Below, piece after piece: positions 7,278 through 13,108 of a stretch of DNA of 25,204 nt. The notes below the pieces were generated by a model. It did no database searches. It worked only from the letters and a program-made list of their open reading frames with translations, and had not been told where the DNA came from. This DNA is from Klebsiella pneumoniae (GTDB lineage: Bacteria > Pseudomonadota > Gammaproteobacteria > Ga0077536): assembly GCA_945873015.1 (NCBI GenBank), contig CAMCBY010000013.1, positions 1-25,204 on the forward strand, given 5' to 3'. The translations under genes were made by a program, and so were the position numbers. Each line of letters starts with the position of its first letter. Within the stretch, counting starts at the first letter, position 1.

Positions 7278-7562
7278 ATGCGCATTGCAGCGACTCGCGC
7301 CACTCCTCTCAACCTCGTGCTATGGCTGGTGCTGGCCGGGCTGCTTGTCTTCAGCCTGAGCGGCGCGGCCGCCGACCTTAACCCATCCACCCCCGAGGCC
7401 GAGGCGGTCACCACCACCAGCCCCGCCGACGCGCCGCCCGCCGACCCGCCCAAACAGTGTTACAGCGGCTGCCAGAGCTGGGGGCAGATGTGTAACGTCG
7501 ACCCGCGCGGCGTATACAAATGCCAGCGCCGCTGCGAGAAGTTCGGCGAGATCTGCGAGTGA
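7278..7562 (+). CDS. Small exported cysteine-rich protein with twin C-x3-C-x6-C units
   Basis: I do not recognise this 94-residue protein. It has a hydrophobic N-terminal segment (about 12-32), which could be a signal peptide cleaved near AAA32 or an uncleaved anchor. A Pro/Ala/Thr-rich linker (33-59) and a compact C-terminal domain (60-94) with six cysteines at 61, 65, 72, 82, 86 and 93 follow. The domain is two copies of the same unit: CYSGCQSWGQMC and CQRRCEKFGEIC share C-x3-C-[QE]-x-[WF]-G-[QE]-[MI]-C. Disulfides or metal binding in the periplasm are plausible. Its stop codon overlaps the GTG start of the nucleotidase gene (GTGA), so the two are translationally coupled. The regular cysteine spacing and the coupling make it a real gene; its function is unknown. 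Confidence 0.8.
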   Translation: MRIAATRATPLNLVLWLVLAGLLVFSLSGAAADLNPSTPEAEAVTTTSPADAPPADPPKQCYSGCQSWGQMCNVDPRGVYKCQRRCEKFGEICE

Positions 7563-8233
7563 GCGCCGAGTCCACGCTGCCGTGGGCCAGCATCGACTGC
7601 GTCATCCTCGACATGGATGGTACGTTGCTCGATTTGAACTTCGACACCCAGTTGTGGAGCGAACTTCTGCCGCGGCGGGTCGCGGCACGTTTGAGCATCC
7701 CCCTCGACGATGCGCGCCACCAGGTACTACATCGTCTGGAAGCGCGGCGCGGCACCCTGCCCTGGTATTGCCTGGAACATTGGAGCGACGCTTTCGGGGT
7801 CGATTTGCATGCCCTTGAGCAGGAACTCGGGCACTTGATCGGGGCGCGGCCCGGCGCGGTCGAATTCCTCGCCTGGGTCAGGGCACGCGGCCTGCGTCAG
7901 GTGCTTGCCACCAACGCCCATCCCGCCAGCCTGGCGCGCAAGCTGGCCGCGACCGGTATTGCGCAACATTTCACCGACATTGTCAGCGCCCATGACCTCG
8001 GCGCCGCCAAGGAAGACGCCGCGTTCTGGGATGCGCTGCACACACGCGTCAATTTCGATCCGGCGCGCACGCTGTTCATCGATGACAACGCGCAGGTCCG
8101 GGCTGCCGCGCGCCGCTGGGGTATCGGCTATCTGTATGGCATCGCGCGGCCCGACCTTCGTGGCCCGACGGTGAGCGCGGATGACTGCCGCTGCCTGGAA
8201 GATTTTGCCGAACTGACGGGCGACGCCGCTTAA
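7559..8233 (+). CDS. yrfG: HAD-superfamily GMP/IMP nucleotidase, YrfG-like
   Basis: It is a haloacid-dehalogenase-type hydrolase that dephosphorylates purine nucleoside monophosphates; E. coli YrfG acts on GMP and IMP. Counting from GTG 7559, the protein is 224 residues. HAD motif I is ILDMDGTLLDLNFD with nucleophile Asp18 and acid Asp20. A 'WYCLEHWS' segment typical of YrfG follows, then motif II in LATNAHP, a KEDAAFW lysine and motif III FIDDNAQV. These match my memory of E. coli YrfG (DMDGTLLDLAFD, LTNAHP, FIDDSEA). An in-frame ATG at 7520 would add 13 residues lying inside the preceding gene. I prefer GTG 7559 because it overlaps the preceding TGA by GTGA, the usual coupling arrangement. 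The gene ends 13 bases from the convergent trmB stop. Confidence 0.85.
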   Translation: MSAESTLPWASIDCVILDMDGTLLDLNFDTQLWSELLPRRVAARLSIPLDDARHQVLHRLEARRGTLPWYCLEHWSDAFGVDLHALEQELGHLIGARPGAVEFLAWVRARGLRQVLATNAHPASLARKLAATGIAQHFTDIVSAHDLGAAKEDAAFWDALHTRVNFDPARTLFIDDNAQVRAAARRWGIGYLYGIARPDLRGPTVSADDCRCLEDFAELTGDAA

Positions 8234-8246
8234 GCGCTGGTCGACA

Positions 8247-8945
8247 TCAGGCGCGGGCGGCTGCGGCGCGCATCCAACACAAGTCAAACACCGCTCGCCC
8301 ATCGCGCAGTGCACGCTGTTCAAAGCGCGTGCGAATGCGCTCTTGTGGCCGCGGTGCCCACGCGCCCGCACCCGCCACATTCAACCAGCGTCGGTCACCC
8401 GACAGTGCGTCACGAACCTGCAGGGCGTAGTCGGCATCATCGCTGGCAAAACGCGCACGGCCGTGCAGTTTGAGCCGGCTCGCGAGCAAGTCGAGCAATT
8501 CGAGTTGCACCAGCCGGCGCTTGTGATGGCGCTTCTTGGGCCACGGGTCGGGAAAAAAAATGAACACCGCGTCCAGACAGGCCGGTGGCAGCGCCGCCAG
8601 TAGCTCAAGCGCGTCGCCGTCGAAGATACGCAGGTTGGTGAGTCCGCGACGCTGCGCCTCATGCACGGTGTGACCGACACCTGGCGGATGGACCTCGCTG
8701 GCGAGCACATCGACGGACGGCGAACGGGCCGCCAAGGCCAGCGCGTTGTCGCCGTTACCGCTGCCAATTTCGAGATACAAAGGCGCATGCCGCGGGAACA
8801 CCTCGGCGAGGCCACCCGCCAGGGCGTCGCGGCTCACGCGATAGCGCGGCAAAAGTTCGTCGAGCGCGCGCTGCTGGGCTTCGGTCATACGACCGGCACG
8901 GATGACAAAACTGCGCACCGAACGGCGCGGCGTCGATTCCGACAT
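8247..8945 (-). CDS. trmB: tRNA (guanine-N7-)-methyltransferase TrmB
   Basis: This is the SAM-dependent methyltransferase that makes m7G46 in the tRNA variable loop. The 232-residue protein has the SAM-binding LEIGSGNG at 58-65, the acidic SEVH segment near 83-86 and the diagnostic FPDPWPKKRHHKRRL at 131-145, which is essentially unique to TrmB. A C-terminal RTRFEQRALRDG segment also fits the family (T-x-[FY]-E-x-[RK]). The ATG at 8945 gives a normal N terminus, although no good Shine-Dalgarno is seen. It lies 17 bases downstream of thiG on the same strand. A thiS-thiG-trmB arrangement is familiar from pseudomonads, so it is probably the last gene of the operon. Confidence 0.95.
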   Translation of the reverse strand: MSESTPRRSVRSFVIRAGRMTEAQQRALDELLPRYRVSRDALAGGLAEVFPRHAPLYLEIGSGNGDNALALAARSPSVDVLASEVHPPGVGHTVHEAQRRGLTNLRIFDGDALELLAALPPACLDAVFIFFPDPWPKKRHHKRRLVQLELLDLLASRLKLHGRARFASDDADYALQVRDALSGDRRWLNVAGAGAWAPRPQERIRTRFEQRALRDGRAVFDLCWMRAAAARA

Positions 8946-8962
8946 CGGGAGACTCGCGAGAC

Positions 8963-9775
8963 TCAGGAGAAAAAAGTGCCGTCGATAGGCGACGAGGCCG
9001 ACGCATAAGCACGCCGCGGCATGCGGCCGGCGCGATAGGCTTCGCGGCCTGCCTGCACTGCTTTGCCCATGGCCGAGGCCATCAGCACCGGGTTGCGTGC
9101 TTCGGCAATCGCGGTGTTCATCAGCACCCCATCGCAGCCGAGTTCCATCGCCACACTGGCGTCCGAGGCAGTGCCGACCCCGGCATCGACAATGATCGGA
9201 ACCCGGGCGTTCTCGATGATGGTGCGCAGGGTGTAACGATTCTGAATGCCGAGGCCGGAACCGATGGGCGCGGCCAGCGGCATCACTGCCACGCAGCCGA
9301 TGTTTTCCAGTTCCTTGGCAATCAGCGGGTCATCGGTGGTGTAGACCATCACCTCGAATCCCTCGGCGCATAAGATTCGTGCCGCCGCGAGGGTCTGCAC
9401 GGCGTCCGGGTAGAGGGTTTTCTGGTCGCCCAGCACTTCGAGTTTGACCAGGTTATGGCCGTCGAGCAGTTCGCGCGCCAGCCGGCAGGTACGCACCGCA
9501 GTGTCGGCGTCGTAGCAGCCGGCGGTATTGGGTAAAAGGGTAAATTGCTCGGGCGAGATGATGTCGAGCAGATTGGGCTCGTCGGCATTCTGGCCGATGT
9601 TCATGCGTCGCACCGCAAACGTCACTATCTGGGCACCGCTGGCGCGCGTGGCAGCGCTGGTCTCGTCGAAGTCTTTGTACTTGCCGGTACCGACCATCAG
9701 CCGCGAGTGGAAACTGCGGCTGCCGATATGCAGCAGATCGTCGCCGCTGCCAGAATTGGAATCGAGATTTGCCAT
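8963..9775 (-). CDS. thiG: Thiazole synthase ThiG
   Basis: ThiG condenses deoxyxylulose 5-phosphate, dehydroglycine and sulfur from ThiS thiocarboxylate into the thiazole phosphate of thiamine. From ATG 9775 the protein is 270 residues, with FHSRLMVGTGKYKDFDET at 22-39, the Schiff-base lysine in NLVKLEVLGD (Lys111), PLAAPIGSGLG and VDAGVGTASDA in the phosphate-binding region, and GVLMNTAIA. An in-frame GTG at 9832 would extend it by 19 residues and overlap the thiS stop. I chose ATG 9775 because the N terminus then resembles Pseudomonas ThiG in length, but the Shine-Dalgarno is weak for both and the choice is not certain. It sits between thiS and trmB in a tight run. Confidence 0.95.
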   Translation of the reverse strand: MANLDSNSGSGDDLLHIGSRSFHSRLMVGTGKYKDFDETSAATRASGAQIVTFAVRRMNIGQNADEPNLLDIISPEQFTLLPNTAGCYDADTAVRTCRLARELLDGHNLVKLEVLGDQKTLYPDAVQTLAAARILCAEGFEVMVYTTDDPLIAKELENIGCVAVMPLAAPIGSGLGIQNRYTLRTIIENARVPIIVDAGVGTASDASVAMELGCDGVLMNTAIAEARNPVLMASAMGKAVQAGREAYRAGRMPRRAYASASSPIDGTFFS

Positions 9776-9824
9776 GCGCTGCCCCGAAGTCGTTCGCGTG
9801 AGGGGCAAGTATAACTGTTTGCGC

Positions 9825-10040
9825 TCAACCACCGCCGATGGCGGCGACTACCTCGACCCGATCGCCGTCGTTGAGGCGCTGTTCGCCGTGGCTGCTGCGC
9901 GGCACGATTTCGCCGTTGACCTCGACCGCATAACGACCGCGCACTTCAAGCAGTGCGATCAGATCGGCAATGCTGGTGGCGGCCGGCAACTCGCGCTTCT
10001 CACCATTCAACGTGACGTGCAGCGGCTGCGACACGGTCAT
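9825..10040 (-). CDS. thiS: Sulfur carrier protein ThiS
   Basis: This 71-residue ubiquitin-like protein carries sulfur as a C-terminal thiocarboxylate to ThiG for thiazole formation. The beta-grasp pattern is visible (HVTLNGEKREL, then 'TSIADLIALLEV', 'YAVEVNGEIVPRS' and 'LNDGDRVEVVAAIGGG'). It ends in Gly-Gly as required for adenylation by ThiF. Its start lies four bases after the stop of the metallo-hydrolase gene, and a TAGGGG ribosome-binding site overlaps that stop. It is followed by thiG. No thiF or thiO is in the window, so adenylation must come from elsewhere in the genome. Confidence 0.93.
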   Translation of the reverse strand: MTVSQPLHVTLNGEKRELPAATSIADLIALLEVRGRYAVEVNGEIVPRSSHGEQRLNDGDRVEVVAAIGGG

Positions 10041-10044
10041 GCCC

Positions 10045-10953
10045 CTAGAGCGGAATCTTCATGCCCTCGCGGGCGATGTGACACTCCATGTCCGACTTGC
10101 GCTCAAGGATGATCTGCAGACAATCGCGATGAATGGCGGCAACCTGTTCGTCGTCGTATGTCGGATCGTGATGATAGAGATAGAGGCAGCGCACCCCGGC
10201 ATCGATTGCGAGGTTGACCGTATCGACATAACACGAATGTCCCCAACCACGCTTACGACTGTAATCATGCGGGGTGTATTGCGCATCGTGCACCAGAATG
10301 TCGACGCCCTGAATGGCCGACACTTCCGACGAGCGTTGTTCATCGACCATACGTTCGAGCAGCTCGTGTTCGTCTTCATCGAACTCGTGAATGCGCTTGG
10401 CAATCGAGGTCTTGAGGAACTGCACTTCGTTATCGGACACATAGACCACCGATTTGCCGGCGACCTGCATGCGATAACCGTAAGTCACGCCCGGGTGATG
10501 AACGTTGTAATAGCTGACGCCGATAGGACCGTGATTGAAGCCGTTCACCTGCGGTTCGAGGTATTCGATTTTCGCCGTCCAGGTCTCGATTTCTACCGGA
10601 AAATACGGCGCTTTCATCTGGTTCGAAAGCCGCTCGCCGATGTCCTTGGCGGTATCACCGGGACCGAAGAACTTTATCGTCCAATCCTTGGAGAAGGCGG
10701 GTTGAAAGAACGGCAATCCGCAAATGTGATCCCAGTGGTAGTGCGTGAAGACCACCATCAGTTCCGACAGCTCGCGCTGGGCCATCAACTCTTCGCCGAG
10801 CGAGATGATGCCGGTGCCGCCATCGCACACCAGCAGATGATCGTCACAACGGATTTCTACACAGGAAGTATTGCCGCCGACACCGAGATGGGATTCATGC
10901 GGGGCAGCATAGGAACCGCGCACGCCCCAGAAGCGCAGGTAGCGTTCGCTCAT
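10045..10953 (-). CDS. Metallo-beta-lactamase-fold hydrolase
   Basis: This 302-residue protein has the metallo-beta-lactamase fold. It starts with LRFWGVRGSYAAP and GGNTSCVEI, typical of the cyclic-nucleotide phosphodiesterase/PhnP-like branch. The metal-binding motif THYHWDH gives His71, His73, Asp75 and His76; later ligands are likely in NVHHPG (152-153), YVSDNE (Asp174), LVHDAQY (Asp223) and LYHHDPTYDD (261-262). GWGHS at 236-240 is another conserved patch. All ligands are present, so it should be active as a phosphodiesterase or similar hydrolase, but the substrate cannot be told. Its ATG overlaps the stop of a receiver-domain gene by four bases (ATGA) and it is followed closely by thiS. 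Coupling to a receiver suggests signalling control of this enzyme, which is inference. Confidence 0.8.
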   Translation of the reverse strand: MSERYLRFWGVRGSYAAPHESHLGVGGNTSCVEIRCDDHLLVCDGGTGIISLGEELMAQRELSELMVVFTHYHWDHICGLPFFQPAFSKDWTIKFFGPGDTAKDIGERLSNQMKAPYFPVEIETWTAKIEYLEPQVNGFNHGPIGVSYYNVHHPGVTYGYRMQVAGKSVVYVSDNEVQFLKTSIAKRIHEFDEDEHELLERMVDEQRSSEVSAIQGVDILVHDAQYTPHDYSRKRGWGHSCYVDTVNLAIDAGVRCLYLYHHDPTYDDEQVAAIHRDCLQIILERKSDMECHIAREGMKIPL

Positions 10954-11342
10954 TCGGGGAACGGGCCTGCGCCGAGATATTTCTCGATGAGCAGGCGGAT
11001 AGCCTTCTTCGAAATGGGCTTGGCTACAAATTCCAACACACCGAGCTCCTTGGCGGCGGTACGGTCCTGCGCGTAATCCTTGGAACTGATCATGACGGTT
11101 GGGGTGCTGGCATGCAGTGCATTGCGGCGCAGCTCTTTCAGGAACGAATAGCCGTCGCGGTTAGGCATCATGACGTTCAAGAACAGTAAGCCGGGCTGCT
11201 GGGTGCCGAGAAAAGTCATCGACTCTTCCGCTGACTCGTAAGCGTGGAAGACCAGATTCGCTTCGGCCGCAACCTGTTCAAAGAACGCCCGCATAGCCGC
11301 GCTGTCATCGACCAGAACGATGATGGGTTTGCCTGTTTGCAT
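10950..11342 (-). CDS. Stand-alone receiver-domain protein lacking the phosphoacceptor Asp
   Basis: This 130-residue protein is a CheY-like receiver domain without an output domain. The acidic pair VDD (Asp12, Asp13), the Ser86 in VMISS and the Lys108-Pro109 pair in VAKPIS are all in place. The expected aspartate in the LLFL-x-VMMP motif is Asn56 (codon AAC, bases 11175-11177). It is therefore a pseudo-receiver by sequence: it should not be phosphorylated in the usual way and may be locked in one state or act as a binding scaffold. ATG 11342 follows an AAGAG ribosome-binding site. It overlaps the metallo-hydrolase gene by four bases, so the two probably work together. Confidence 0.85.
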   Translation of the reverse strand: MQTGKPIIVLVDDSAAMRAFFEQVAAEANLVFHAYESAEESMTFLGTQQPGLLFLNVMMPNRDGYSFLKELRRNALHASTPTVMISSKDYAQDRTAAKELGVLEFVAKPISKKAIRLLIEKYLGAGPFPE

Positions 11343-11613
11343 GCGCTCTTGATATCCGAATCCGCAAGTCCCCGATCATTCCCTGACGCTCCGCTTTAAG
11401 CTTTCGCCCTAACCGGTTGAGATCAGAGCTATTCTAGGCCAAGGATTCTGCGATATCCCGCGCTCCTGAACAAGCGCAATTGTAAACACTTTGAGCCTGA
11501 AACCAAGCTTGCAACGGCCGCTTTGGGACGGCGGCGACGTTCTTGACCTCGATAGCGGCCGGTGAACGTCGTGCTTTGAGGATGCTCCGACACACAATAG
11601 AATTCGCACTTGT
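11343..11613. other. Intergenic region between receiver gene and tRNA-Gly
   Basis: This 271-bp divergent spacer holds no gene I can support. The right end carries the tRNA promoter. A minus-strand TAGAAT (11431-11436) could be the -10 box of the receiver-hydrolase-thi operon, but I find no good -35 box at the right distance. The upstream sequence is AT-richer than the flanking genes. Confidence 0.4.
11576..11603 (+). promoter_or_regulatory. Predicted sigma-70 promoter of tRNA-Gly
   Basis: TTGAGG (11576-11581) and TAGAAT (11598-11603) are separated by 16 bases, with the mature tRNA starting 11 bases after the -10 box. This gives a very short 5' leader, as expected for a single tRNA gene. Confidence 0.6.
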
Positions 11614-11687
11614 GCGGGTGTAGTTCAATGGTAGAACATCAGCTTCCCAAGCTGATTACGTGGGTTCGATTCCCATCACCCGCTCCA
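11614..11687 (+). tRNA. tRNA-Gly, anticodon CCC
   Basis: The 74-base sequence folds as a full cloverleaf. The acceptor stem GCGGGTG pairs with CACCCGC, followed by T as discriminator and an encoded CCA. The D arm is TAGTTCAATGGTAGAAC, and the anticodon stem ATCAGC/GCTGAT encloses loop TTCCCAA with anticodon CCC, reading GGG glycine codons. The T arm contains GGTTCGATTCC. It resembles E. coli glyU as I remember it. The next gene starts 28 bases later with no terminator between them. Confidence 0.96.
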
Positions 11688-11715
11688 AACCCTTAGAACC
11701 TGGACCCATTGCCCA

Positions 11716-12378
11716 GTGAGCCCTTCGGCCCTGTCAGCCTTACGCAACACGCAACTCGAGGCCGCGGCCCGGGTTTTGTACAGCGCAGCGCTCCCCTATC
11801 ACAACTTCGACCACATTCAGGACACCCTGGAGGCGGCGGAGAAGGTCATCGAACGGTGCCGTGAGGAGCATATCCGCATTGATGCGGAGGTGGTTTATTA
11901 CGCCCTGTTGTTCCACGACGCTGGTTATCAGGACGATCACCTTGCGCGCGGCTACACCACCAAGGAGCGCTATTCAGCGGCGCTGGCCGAGCCAATCCTG
12001 CGACGCCACGGCGTGAATTCCGTCCAGGTCGACAAGACCCTCGCCGCGATTCTCGCTACCGAGCGCGATGCGGTGACTGTCAGTGCCGAGCAGAAAGCGG
12101 TGCGCGCCGCCGACCTTTCGGGCCTTGCTGCTGACTATCCGCGATTCCTGGAAAGCTCGCTCAAGCTCAAGCGCGAACATGAGTTACTGTTCCAGCGCGC
12201 CTTAAGCTGGGACGAATGGCAGACCAATTCCGCCGCAGTGCTCGGTCACTATCTGACCCAGGAGATCCGGCTGACCAGCTATTTTCACGATGGCAGTGGC
12301 GAGTCGTCCTTTCACAAGGCGGTACGCGACAACTTGAATCGGCTGCTGGCCGAACCCGGCGAGCCCGCCAACGCCTGA
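11716..12378 (+). CDS. HD-domain metal-dependent phosphohydrolase-like protein
   Basis: This 220-residue protein belongs to the HD superfamily. It has an early YHNFDHI motif (His29, His33), the HD doublet in LLFHDAGY (His67, Asp68) and a later ADLSGLA aspartate (Asp133), the usual metal ligands. A YTTKERYSAALAEPILRRHG segment lies between them. The substrate, nucleotide or otherwise, cannot be predicted. The start is GTG 11716, with no clear Shine-Dalgarno; a different start is possible but no in-frame ATG is near. It lies 28 bases after tRNA-Gly with no obvious promoter or terminator between, so it may be transcribed from the tRNA promoter. Its stop converges with the SPOR gene 12 bases away. 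Confidence 0.72.
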   Translation: MSPSALSALRNTQLEAAARVLYSAALPYHNFDHIQDTLEAAEKVIERCREEHIRIDAEVVYYALLFHDAGYQDDHLARGYTTKERYSAALAEPILRRHGVNSVQVDKTLAAILATERDAVTVSAEQKAVRAADLSGLAADYPRFLESSLKLKREHELLFQRALSWDEWQTNSAAVLGHYLTQEIRLTSYFHDGSGESSFHKAVRDNLNRLLAEPGEPANA

Positions 12379-12390
12379 ACCTGTTTTGCC

Positions 12391-13101
12391 TCAGGTGGTG
12401 CCAGCGCCGCCAATCTTGAGCACGATGAAGTCGGTTTTGTGTTCCTGCAGCTTCAAACGCATCGCGCGCAGCTCGTTGGGGTCCGACACCGGCCCGACAT
12501 GCACGCGGAACCACACATCATGGCCATTGATCACAACGCGTTGGATGTTGGCTGCGATACCCTGCATCGCCAGCCGGGCTTTGGCCTGGTCCGCCTCTTC
12601 AAAGCCTTTGTATGAGCCAATCTGCAGCACATAGGCGCCCTTTTCGGCGACGCTGGCTGGTTTTTCCTTAACCGCGGTCGGGTCACCCTTGGCGTTCTGG
12701 TCGGCGCTCTGTTCGGACTTTTCCGACTTCTGCTCTTTCTCTTCCTTTTCCCAGTCCTGCACCGGGACTTCCATCTCGGGCAGGATTTTGTAGAAGTCGA
12801 ATTTCGGCCGCGGCGGCTCAAGATTAGCCTCGGCCGTCTCGCCGCCCTCCACGCTCTCGGCGCCTTCAACGACCGGCGGTTCGTTGACGCGCGGCGCTTC
12901 GACGCGCGCTTCGGCCTCGGCCACTACGGGCGTGGAAGGGGCCAGCGGTGCGGCACTTTTGGCGTTCCACATATACACCGCCAGCGCGACCACCAGACCC
13001 AGGCCGAGACCGGTGACGAACGATACCCAACTGCCGAGCGGCGCCTGTGGTTTCGCCTTGGGCGCGCGGGGTGAGGCGTGTTTGTAGTCCTTGGCGGCCA
13101 T
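12391..13101 (-). CDS. SPOR-domain cell-division protein, FtsN-like
   Basis: This 236-residue protein has a short cytoplasmic basic N terminus (MAAKDYKHAS), one membrane segment (about 26-45, SFVTGLGLGLVVALAVYMW), a long acidic/proline linker and a C-terminal SPOR domain (about 154-230, from GAYVLQIGSYKGFEEAD to HKTDFIVLKI). SPOR domains bind denuded septal glycan. The linker motif FDFYKILPEMEV at 101-112 is typical of gammaproteobacterial FtsN/DedD-like proteins. An open frame extends upstream into argS, but ATG 13101, seven bases after the argS stop, gives the expected start. Position directly downstream of priA-argS matches the FtsN-like gene of Pseudomonas, which supports a division role. 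Confidence 0.85.
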   Translation of the reverse strand: MAAKDYKHASPRAPKAKPQAPLGSWVSFVTGLGLGLVVALAVYMWNAKSAAPLAPSTPVVAEAEARVEAPRVNEPPVVEGAESVEGGETAEANLEPPRPKFDFYKILPEMEVPVQDWEKEEKEQKSEKSEQSADQNAKGDPTAVKEKPASVAEKGAYVLQIGSYKGFEEADQAKARLAMQGIAANIQRVVINGHDVWFRVHVGPVSDPNELRAMRLKLQEHKTDFIVLKIGGAGTT

Positions 13102-13108
13102 CGCTGTG

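Noticed and set aside
9970..11076. 368-codon plus-strand open frame opposite thiS and the metallo-hydrolase
   Set aside because: It crosses three genuine overlapping genes on the minus strand, which have clear motifs and coupled starts.
11614..11687. tRNA-Gly as an integration site for a mobile element
   Set aside because: I see no repeat of the tRNA 3' end nearby, and no integrase or phage-like gene. The neighbouring gene is an ordinary HD-domain gene.
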